Program-made: the position numbers and the translations under genes
The notes under the pieces: model-generated
Told to the model about the DNA's origin: nothing
Database searches by the model: none
What the model saw: only the letters and a program-made list of their open reading frames with translations
DNA from: Vitrella brassicaformis
Taxonomy: Eukaryota; Sar; Vitrellaceae
DNA: 64,000 nt
Reading direction: 5' to 3'
Assembly: GCA_001179505.1 (NCBI GenBank)
Contig: CDMY01000850.1
Span: forward strand, 16,341 to 80,340
Shown: positions 22,501 through 30,902 of the stretch, one piece after another
How positions within the stretch are numbered: the first letter of the stretch is position 1
Layout of the letters: each line of letters starts with the position of its first letter

Positions 22501-22634
22501 CATCTGAGTATGCCGATATCCTCGAGTGTGTGGATGGCATCCCGCCCCAGGCTGTGGATGAAATCGATGGCCTCGTTCTCCCTGGCCGGCGGCAGGGCCT
22601 GTCGGCTGCTGGGCACCGTCACGTCATTGCCCAT
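19568..22634 (-). CDS. chimeric protein: unknown domain fused to TPR
   Basis: Exons: 22634-22233, 22165-21804, 21718-21507, 21436-21281, 21208-21164, 21081-20976, 20908-20743, 20668-20476, 20378-20313, 20243 to about 20104, 20028-19568 (TAA). The N-terminal ~330 residues (IDFSAAVLRNRLGRCLAAKQ, DTQQWTEVANALRFAGQRG, YGRFELFDQPGGGVRA) are of unknown family but are shared with the gene at 45745-47635. Short acidic exons follow (DMDGDSEEDDGDSGEG). From APAIGTTDEAKQRLDE onward it matches the WD40-TPR gene's C-terminal half, including the identical TIRRCTEVLAVDPHLVK. The acceptor of the second TPR exon (20669-20670) lacks one G present in the parent gene, shifting the frame: normal splicing would end the protein a few residues later. 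It may therefore be a decaying gene, or truncated after the first TPR unit. Confidence 0.62.
20668..20671 (-). pseudogene. 1-nt loss at TPR exon acceptor
   Basis: The parent gene has GCAG followed by GCGGCGTG at 6843; here GCAG is followed by CGGCGTG. With the upstream exon ending in phase 0, this gives a stop after six codons. No alternative donor or acceptor in the intron restores the frame. Confidence 0.6.
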
Positions 22635-22707
22635 AGGCTAATCCACCCTCTGCGAAGCGCGTAAATTCGCATCCGCATTTACACAAAACGGCCCCTAGTT
22701 TTTCGTG
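22635..22707. promoter_or_regulatory. 73-nt divergent start region
   Basis: The only sequence between the ATGs of the chimeric gene (minus) and the HNH gene (plus). Any promoters must overlap each other and the 5' UTRs. It is the tightest divergent pair in the window. Confidence 0.45.
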
Positions 22708-23865
22708 ATGCGCCAGCTGTCGCTCTTTCTTCCCATCCGTCAGGCAAGAGCATTCACGTCAAGACGTGCCGAGCACTTCCTTCCCGTTCCACCATTCGAT
22801 GGCATCTGCAAGAGGGGCGCCCAGGTTTCCACACACGGTCGCGTCAAGCACCATAATGGTCCTCTGACGTCAGGATGGACCAACGGCAGCGGATATCTAT
22901 GCACCAAGATCAACGCCAAAAGTTACCTCGTGCATCGGCTCGTTGCGGAAACCTTCCTTGCCCAGCAGAAGGAAGATCTGCAGCGTCGCACGGAGTCCGC
23001 ACACGCACTGCAGGTGGATCACATCGACGGCAACAAAAAGAACAACGCCGTCGACAACTTGCAGTGGTGATCGCAAGACAGATGCATCGGATTTCACGTG
23101 GATTGTTGTTGCTGTTCGTTGCTGTTGGCTGCCTGTAGGCTCGATACGAAGCAGCATCGCGAGAAGACTGCCAGGGAGATAGCTCGTCCCAAGCCCCTCT
23201 TTGCCTCGTCAAGGCCTGTCGTCGCTAGGTGTCGCCACACAGGGAGGATCACATCCTTCCAGCAGGCGGCCATCGCCGCGCGACACTTCCAAGTCCACAG
23301 CCTTACCATGTTCAAGACCTTGATTGGCCGCTACCGCCCTTCCTTCCTCAGAGACTACACATTGACGTATGCGGCCCATCGCAATCGGGACGGCGAGCGC
23401 TTCAGGACCATCAGCTTTGTCAAAGAGGCATACCACAGCCTCCCACCCTCTCAGAGGCCGTCGCGCCTCCCCAAAGTCTCCAATCAAGGCAAGTCGACAT
23501 CAAGACCATCCAGACAGGCAGACAGGCAGGCTTGGTTGTGACGTGCAGGCCGCGTTCGTCATGTGAATGGGCACGTGACGGAGGGCACGTACCTGTCCAC
23601 AGGCTATCGTCGTGTCACGTTGAGGGGGCGCAATTTCCTCGTGCATCGGCTGGTGGCAGAAGTGTGGCTTGCAGACGAGAAGGCCAAATGGCTGGAGAAG
23701 GGGTGCACAGAGGATGAGCTAGAAGTGGACCACATTGACGGGCGGAGGGATAACAATTGCAGTCAGAACCTAAGATGGCTGCCAAAAAAGCAGCACCAAA
23801 GCATGACGGCGAGACGCACATGGGAGAGGAGGAAAGGGGGTAGATCGACGGGGCAGGGGATGTAG
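22708..23865 (+). CDS. double NUMOD4-HNH homing-endonuclease-like protein
   Basis: Three exons: 22708-23066, 23139-23488, 23549-23865 (TAG); 341 residues, total length divisible by three. Intron 2 has a GC donor (AAG|GCAAGT). Module 1: a NUMOD4-like VSTHGRVKHHNG (41-51), then SYLVHRLVAETFL (72-84), VDHIDGNKKNNAVDNLQW (103-120) and KQHREKTAR. Module 2: VSNQGRVRHVNG (233-244), NFLVHRLVAEVWL (265-277), VDHIDGRRDNNCSQNLRW (296-313) and KKQHQSMTAR. Both keep the paired His and the Asn-rich tail of HNH_3 nucleases of the SPO1/I-HmuI type. This family makes single-strand nicks or double-strand breaks at DNA target sites and usually sits in self-splicing introns of phages or organelles; AP2-family DNA-binding domains have been proposed to derive from it. 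Here it is a spliced nuclear gene inside an inverted repeat. No organelle leader is obvious, though residues 1-20 are basic/hydrophobic. DNA cleavage activity is inferred. Confidence 0.82.
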
Positions 23866-23876
23866 GATCCGTTTTG

Positions 23877-24526
23877 CTATCTGTCTCCATCGCGGACTTA
23901 TTTGTGATCGATCTGCATGTCGAAGAAAAAACGTGTGTCTATCAAAAGGGCAGTTGGTAAGCGTTCACATATCACTTCAGTTGAAATGCATCGCGCGTCT
24001 GTCCATCAACACGTCTGTGTCTGTGTCTGTGTCTGTCGGTGTCTCTTCCAACATGACTCAGCCGAGAGCCGCTCGTCGCTGACTCAGACACATAGACAGA
24101 GACACACAGACAGCGAATGGGTAGCAGGTTGTGTGTGTGGTCACCGTGTCCACGAACTCACCCTTTGCAGGTCTGCCAGTTGTGTCTGCAGCCGTGTGAT
24201 GTCGTCGTCGATAGCCGAGAGACTCGACGCGCCGCCCAAACGAGACAGAGCACCACCACTGCACACAAATGTATGGAGATAGACATACACACACAGCCGT
24301 CCCTCCTCCCCTCTCAGCTGTCCTTGTGACTTACCCGACGCACGGCGCCCGGGCCAGACGGGCTGCTGCTGTCGGGGAGGCATGCAGGCGTCTGTCTCTC
24401 TCGTCGAAGAGCCTCTTGAGGTTCCGGCCGACGACCAAAATCATCGCGTCCAGGACTCTTTCCTCGTCTCTCATCAGATCGCTGGTGCTCTCGCTGGTCG
24501 CTGGCGTGCTGCCTCTGATGAGAGAC

Positions 24527-24557
<31 letters not shown>

Positions 24558-25285
24558 TGGGGGGGTGTCCCTCCCTCCTCTGTGTGTGTGTGTGTGTGCT
24601 GCCGACGGATGCAACATCTCCTCTGAACACACACACGAAGACACGCACACATATGCATCGGCACGAGTGTGTGTCTCCTTTGCGTGTCTCTCTGCCTGTC
24701 TGACCTTCCTGCTGCAGTTTGATGAGGTCTCGTTCGTATTCGCAGTCTCGCTTCTTGAGGGCTGCCAGCCGCTCCTCTGCTGAGGGACCCTCGGGCTCTG
24801 ATGCATGAGTGGATCGGGGAGGGAGGTTGTGTCTCTCATCTGTCTGTCTGTCTGTCTGTGTATGGCTGGCTGTGTGTGAGTGGACGGACCGACGACGATG
24901 ACAGCGGGCGGGGCTCTCTTGTCTGCTTCGAGTGTGGATTTGACGTCAGGCAGGGGCGTCTTCAGTGCTCGCTCCTCGGGCAGCGTCGCGCCCTGGGCCT
25001 TCAAACCCGCTATCTCCTGATCGAGCCGCACACTTTCCTTGTGCAGGTCGTCGATGAGCGAGTCGAGAGACGTCAGTGGACCAGCCTCCTCTGACACACA
25101 CACACAGGGACACACACACAGATGCAGCCACAGATGCACGGGAGACAGCTAGGGGTGTGTTGTTTCTGTTTGTGTGTGACTGACCTTCAGGTGCGACTTC
25201 CTCTTCGGGTGCAATGCCCACTGGCGGTGCAGCGGCTCCACCGCCACCAAACACAGACGACAGGCCGAGGCCAGGAAGTCGTGTC
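23877..25285 (-). repeat. right arm of 7.6-kb inverted repeat
   Basis: Reverse complement of 17672-19370 without its 73-nt tandem duplication, GATA expansion and 163-nt segment. The outer limit lies within the sequence matching exon 1 of the left-arm gene, just upstream of the codons for GLGLSSVFGG. The inner limit lies about 10 nt after the HNH stop codon. Confidence 0.85.
24058..25285 (-). pseudogene. coiled-coil gene, right-arm copy lacking its 5' end
   Basis: Carries all exons of the left-arm gene from late exon 1 to the stop (TGA at 24058-24060), with a few substitutions (for example PPVGIAPEEE for PPAGIAPEEE, SAIDDDITRL for SAIEDDITRL). The signal peptide and original start codon are missing because the repeat ends inside exon 1. 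The exons are otherwise open and splice sites intact, so it is either a 5'-truncated pseudogene or a gene with a new 5' end (see 25286-25609). Confidence 0.65.
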
Positions 25286-25609
25286 GCTGTTCGTATTCGC
25301 CAACGTGCTGCAGCTACTTCCCAACATGAGCAAAGCGGCAAACCGACACACGGTGCACATGTCTTTGTTCATCCATTCGCACGTGTGCAGGTTTCCCCCC
25401 TGCACATCGTCCATAAGATACCGCACGACTATCCCACTTAAAATTAGCAAGCTTGGGTGTCCAGGCACATTCGGATCGAGCTCAAGATGAACGACGAGTT
25501 GTGGTGCTGGAGTCGCGTCAAAACGCACGACCTCGCCATTCCTCCATCCGATACTTGACGAAACCAACAATTGGCCGGACGCCGGCAGTGGATGAGGCGG
25601 ATGACACAT
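25286..25609 (-). CDS. unrecognised open frame abutting the right arm
   Basis: From the ATG at 25609 a frame stays open for over 100 codons and runs into the arm. It has ordinary protein-like composition (LLVSSSIGWRNGEVVRFDA, PQLVVHLELDPNVPGHPSLL, IVVRYLMDDVQGGNLHTCE) but no family I recognise. A GCTGCAG acceptor near 25312 could join such sequence in the correct phase to the truncated coiled-coil exons, giving a new N-terminus. It could also be the remnant of whatever gene was interrupted when the arm arrived. Confidence 0.3.
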
Positions 25610-25661
25610 GACAGCGTGTGTGAGCTTTAATAGTCATGACGGTCATAGCATCAATCGTCAC

Positions 25662-25751
25662 GATTCTTTCGACGCTCATAGCATTTTTCCCGTGTGTGAG
25701 CGAAGTTGCACTGCGCTCACACGAGAGGAATGCTATGAGCGTCGAAAGAAC
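25662..25751. repeat. near-perfect 90-nt hairpin
   Basis: Arm 25662-25702 and arm 25714-25751 are reverse complements with a few mismatches or indels and an 11-nt loop. The stem core TTCTTTCGACGCTCATAGCA pairs with its complement near 25731-25750. It lies about 380 nt outside the right arm of the large inverted repeat. It could be a foldback/MITE-type element or a transcribed structured RNA. Confidence 0.7.
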
Positions 25752-26082
25752 GCATGAGTACGCCATCGATCCCTTCATCTGTGTGTGTATGTCTCTGTCG
25801 GCGTCCATCCGACACCGTACATCCCAACGCACCAAAGCGCCACATCCCTTTGGATGCTTGGCTATAACTGACCAGCGCCAGGCAGGCCGGGCCAGGCAAA
25901 CAAACAATCAATCAATCAGGAGGGAGGGAGGGAGGGAGGGCAAGACAAGGTAAGGTAAGGTACATCGACAAGCCAACCGACCGACCGACCAAGCTCGACC
26001 AACAGCAGCTTCCATTCAGCTCACGGCGGAAAAAAGGTCTCTGCTACGGCTACGAGAGTCAGTCAGTCAGTCAGTCAGTGAG
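25752..26082. other. simple repeats between hairpin and OTU gene end
   Basis: GGGA, AAGGT, CCGA and CAGT short tandem repeats (25918-26085). No gene. Confidence 0.5.
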
Positions 26083-29000
26083 TCAGTTTTGCTGAAGCTT
26101 CTGGCAGCAGTAGGCAAGAATGTCCTCCTCGTTGTCGCCAAACAACCGGTACGCCTGCACGACACACATGGACGGCCGGTGCATCCACCATTCATACACC
26201 ATTCATCCACCCACCGACCCACCCACCTGCATGCAGTGCTCGAGAGGGAATCCCAGCGACATGACCGCCAACACCGAGTCCGCATACTCGCCACCCTCCC
26301 CTCCACCACCGGCACCGGCACCCTGACCGCTCGGCTGCATGACGGCGTCCCCCTGGCCCCCGAGGTTGGGCGTCGTCGCCGCCACGGCAGTGGCCAACGC
26401 CGTCGCGATGGCGGCCGCCTCGCCCTCCACGTCAAAGGGAGCCGGGCCACCACCTAAGTTGGAGGGGAAGACGAACACGTTGCTTGTGGACTGTGGCTGC
26501 TGTGTGGGTGGTGGAGGGGGCCGAGTGTCGACATCCATATGTGACGGGCCGGCACTGGAAGCAGCTGCCGCAGCAGCAGCTGCTGCTGGGACTGGTGCTG
26601 GTGCTGGGACTGGTGGTGGTGGCTGTGGCTGTGGTTGTGGCTGCATGGCGGCAGCGCTGGAAGACGATGATGCGACAGCTGGCTGGCCGAGGCTCTCGCG
26701 GAGGGCGGCCTCCAACAGGGCCCGCTCATCCTGACATGCAAGCAGACAGGTAGACAGAGGTGAGGTGACGCCAGGTGCTTGTCGGTCTGTCGTGTGCGCG
26801 GGCGTACCTCTTCCAGGGAGGATTGGTTGAGCACCGTCTCGAAGATCTCATTGTCCATCTGCACGCACACAGATGCACATGAGATGGAAACATGACTTCT
26901 GCCTCGGTGAGATGCGGTTGTAGGTGACACACCTGTTGTATTTCGTTGCCCTCTTTGCGATGGTACTCCTCGCGGGACGCACGCAGCGCCCTCTCCATCT
27001 CAGCCTCACCTGTCCTCGCGACACACAAACACACAGAAAAACACACACATCAATACATTCATGTGCCCCTGTCTGACAGTCTGAGGGTGTCGTCATCTTT
27101 GTTGCTCACGTACTTCTGTGCTCGAATTCGCGTCTTGATCTCTGAATGACCTCGTCCAGCTGCGTGTCGTCCCCCTGCACCGGGGCGTGCAGGTCACGCT
27201 GACACACACAGACAGACAAACAGACCGGTGAAAAGTTCGACTGCAACTCCCCTTTGGTTTCTCACCTGTCTGCGTCTGTTTCGCGAGCGGCTGATGGCAC
27301 GGTTCTCCAAACACTGAAACAACCAACCAACGAAACAACCGACCAACCATGGGACGAGATGCCATCAACGCACTAGTCGGTGTGTCTTACGCCTGGTGCA
27401 GCCGTGGTGAGGGGGCGCTGGCCGTGACGCAACACAATCTGATGCAGGCACACATACGGGGTGACGGCAGAGGCGCGTCGGCCCGTGAGTGCGTTGGATA
27501 GATGGGTGGTTTGTGGTAAGGTTGGTTGACTGACCGAGTTGTAGTGAGAGCCGCCGCGGTATGAGAGCCGCATCGGGTGGGGATTGCAGGCGTTGCACGT
27601 CTCGTGGAACGTGCGAAGCGCCTCTGAATGAAAGGACAGCGGGAGGGGGCAGGCACATAGATGCACGTGTATGTAGCTTGTCCAGGTGTCAATCAAGGTG
27701 GCTACCGTACCGTTGCTGTATCCGTATATTTCTATTCTGCAGTCGTACATCTCCGACATGGCCTCGATCTCCACGTCATCGCCCCACTCTACACCACAGT
27801 CACCAAACCCTCACACGCGACCATGACGACATACAAATGCCTTCCCCCGCTCTCGCTCCCTGGCTGACCTCCGTCTTGCTTCATGCGGTGGACGTGCTCT
27901 TCGAAACGGTCCGTCACAAACTGCTGGAAATACTCACGCTCGGCCTCCTGCACACATAGCATACAGACAGACATTTGGCTGAGTCGCTCTCTCGGAGTGG
28001 AGTATCTGTGTGTTGTGTTGTGTTGTGGACCGGACCGACTGACCATGTATTCCATGCACTTGGTGCGGACAAGCCTGTGCAGGTCGGGGTTGCCGTACAT
28101 CTGATCTGCCACCGAACGAAACAGACAATTGCCGTCACTCGCTGAACCACACACACACACACGTGTGTCGACGGGAGAGGGCATGAAGGCGAGTTTGTTG
28201 ACGGATGGACTTTGTTCCGCCTGAGTTGTTTACCCATGACACGGATGGCGAAGCGCTCATCGATCCTCGGCTGCCCGTCCCACTGCTGCTGCAGCTGCTG
28301 CTGCGACGCCCCGCTAGCATTGGCACTGCTGCCCTGCCCCCTCCCAGCCCCAACACCACCAACGCCTGACGCACCACTGTCGCGATCGTCACCCAGACTC
28401 TGACAAATCCACACACAGTGGGAGAGAGAGAGACATGCGTCCACTCTGCATTGGATCTTTCCCTCTCACACCCTCACCTGTTGTCTGGAGCCGCCCCCAC
28501 CCCCGGCACCAGCACTGTTGCCCCTCCCAGCCCCACCCCCGCCGCCGCCCCCACCGCCCTGACGCAGCGCACACGAGCTCGGACTCGGCACAGCGGCGTT
28601 CTGGTTGCTCGCCGTCGAGTTGGTGCGCGAGCTCACACCCCTGCCACCAGCACCCACCCCACGCAGCACCGTCCGCGGGCCGGCAGTAGAGCCGCCACGA
28701 CGGGCTGTGGGGTTGGTCGAGGGATTGGCCGCCGATGCTGCTGCTGCTGCTGCTGCTAGTGATGACGTGGACACGGGAGGCTGGTTGACTGGCGGTGGCA
28801 TGTCGTCGCTGGCGCGCTGGTCCTCGTGGGTGTGTGTGGTGGACGGGCCTGGGTTGGCGTCTGGCGGGGAGATGGGCCGGCTCAGATCACCAGAGAAGAG
28901 TGAGAGGGAGCCCTCCGTGCCACCACCCACTGCCGGCACAGACACATCAGCAGCCATGGCGTCCCCAGACGGACCGGCCTGCAGGCCCGCTGCAGCTGCA

Positions 29001-30385
29001 GCTGTGGCCGCGGCAGCTCCATCTGCAGTAGTGGTGGTGGGTGGGGGTGAGGACGGCTGTGACTGTGACGGGTTGAGCTGTGATGATCGAGCAAATGCTA
29101 TGGCGTGGCCGGGCGCCCCAGGCCCCTGTGTGGGCGACCGACTGCCACTGGCGGGCGGGACGGGACGCACTGGCACCATTGGGGCAGCAGAGGGGCCAAC
29201 GACAGGTGGAGCCACGTCGCCACCTGCAGACGAGAAAACCACATATCTTGGTTGAGACGTGTTGTTGTCAGCTGCGTGTAAGCCTACCCGCGGCCGCCTG
29301 CATGGCCTGCTGTGCATTTCTGGGTGTGGCGGTGACGCTGTGGCCTGGCGACGACAGCGCGGGGCTGGGGGTGCCGCTGGGCGATCCCCCTCCCCCGCCC
29401 CCTCCCTGCCCCCCTGCCGCACCCTCATCCGTTGTCCCCTCTTTACAGTTGGCCGCCGCTGATCGTCTGGAGGCAGGCCGCTTGGCCTGCAGCCACTACA
29501 GGCGAGGCAACACCACCACAGCCACGCCGACGTCAGTCAAACACACTGGTGGTACGCGTCTCGTGTGTGGGTGTGGGTGTGGTGTGGGTTACCGGTGGCT
29601 GTCCGGGGTTCTGTCCGTGGCACTGGTAGGGCGGTCTGGACGGCTGGGAGACGCCGGTGTGTGTGCCGACGGCGGTGAGCCTGTCTGAGTTGGTGGCCAC
29701 CCAGTCGCTCACTTTGCTGCCCCCCACGCTCTTGTACTTGACCTTGTATGACTCCTCATCGCGGCCGTCGCGGCCGACCTCGACGATGCGCGCCTCCACC
29801 CACTGGCCATGGTGGACGTCACGATAGTCGACACGGTGGCCCACGCGAGCCCTCATGCCGGGAGCCCCTACATCGCATCAGGAAGGACAACCAACGAGAC
29901 TCACTCATGTCATGCCATGCGTGTGTCGGTAAGGCAAGGCCCTTAGGGCATTGTGTGTGTCTTTTGTTTCTCGTGCGTCGGTGGGTACATGGCTTGAGAA
30001 GTCTGTCTGAGTTGACGGGTATCCAAATCTCGTTTTGGATGGGCAGCTTGTCCCGGTCGTGTCGGCGGTTGGCCCCGCCGCTGCCGGCCACGTAGGCCAG
30101 CTTGACTGCAGTGTTGTCCTCAGACACCTCCACAACGTGACCCACACGCCAGTCACTCTGCTCATCCTGATTGAACAGGGAGGGACGACGCCAGGACGAC
30201 GAGACGACACAACACACACAAGTCGGTGTGGTCTCGAAGCGACAAATCGCCTTGCCTTCCCCTCGCTGCTGTCGCCCTCTCTGTGTGCTGTGGGTGCTGT
30301 GTCGTGTGTGTGTCATGCCCTTCCGCACCTGAAAGTCGAGGACCTCCCCCTCTTTGAAGTTCTTATCGCCTCCCTCACTCCGCAT
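26083..30385 (-). CDS. OTU-family deubiquitinase with Tudor-like N-terminus
   Basis: Seventeen exons, consistent in phase, about 952 residues: 30385-30329, 30166-29989, 29867-29593, 29495-29288, 29223-28478, 28399-28234, 28141-28044, 27947-27869, 27788-27711, 27623-27535, 27438-27391, 27313-27266, 27198-27114, 27009-26933, 26858-26808, 26730-26227, 26154-26083 (TGA). The N-terminus holds two chromo/Tudor-like units (DWRVGHVVEVSEDNTAVKL ending IWIPVNSDRL; GQWVEARIVEVGRDGRDEES ending DWVATNSDRL). A long Gly/Ala/Pro/Ser-rich linker follows. The OTU domain resembles OTUD5: catalytic DGNCLFRSVADQMYG, then EIEAMSEMYDCRIEIYGY and the His motif YRGGSHYNS. The C-terminus has UIM-like helices (EAEMERALRASREEYHRK; ERALLEAALRESLGQ) and a UBA-like end (VLAVMSLGFPLEHCMQ; DNEEDILAYCC). 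It should cleave ubiquitin chains. The start may lie further upstream (see 30735-30860). Confidence 0.85.
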
Positions 30386-30734
30386 GTTAACGCGCCAAGG
30401 ACTCACTAACGCAGGCCGACGGGCATCCACAAAACCCTCTCACGCTAACCAGCCGGTCTTTGACAGAGGGCGTGGGAGGGAGGGAGGGACCAGACGCGAT
30501 GACCAGCGGAGGAAAAAGAGCCGCCGAGGACGAAACGGGGCAGAAAAAGGCTGTTGCAGTGAGAGAGTGACGCGCCTGCGAGGCTCTCTGTTTGGTCCTT
30601 CCGATGCCAAGCTCGCAAAATCAGAACCCTCCCGCTCTGAAATGATCCCCCCTTGAAGCCTCGTTTGTCAAGAAGGTATCGCCCCATCGCTGCTTGACCC
30701 CACGCGACCCGACCAGCGGTTCTTCTGACTGACC

Positions 30735-30860
30735 ATCGCGGCGACCATAACTCAGGATGCCGCACTTGGAGCACTTGCCAAACGCCTGACCAGCACATAC
30801 AAACACAATCCGCGCGGTACTGCGGTGCCGTCGCTTCTTGCCTTGCTGCATCTGGCACAT
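30735..30860 (-). other. possible extra 5' exons of the OTU gene
   Basis: Exon 30860-30807 begins with an ATG (MCQMQQGKKRRHRSTARI). A second, about 30786-30735, encodes AFGKCSKCGILSYGRRD with a CxxC pair. Through an acceptor at 30406 it would join in phase to VSPWRVNMRSEGG of the OTU gene. If used, the start codons of this gene and the divergent membrane-protein gene would be 43 nt apart. Junctions are uncertain by a base. Confidence 0.35.
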
Positions 30861-30902
30861 CGCAGCTGAGAGGGACAGGGGCTCAGCGACGCAACACCAC
30901 CA

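Noticed and set aside
17672-25285. Inverted repeat as a simple assembly artefact
   Set aside because: The arms differ by a 73-nt duplication, a 163-nt segment, a GATA expansion and scattered substitutions, and have distinct outer flanks, so they look like two real loci; long reads are still needed to be certain.
25918-26085. Regular short repeats considered as a CRISPR-like array
   Set aside because: They are contiguous tetra- and pentanucleotide microsatellites without unique spacers, in a spliceosomal eukaryotic genome.
28466-29428. Long open frames on both strands across the Ala/Gly/Pro-rich OTU linker
   Set aside because: Only the minus frame is continuous with the OTU gene through phased splice sites; the plus-strand frame is a composition shadow of the GC-rich repeat.
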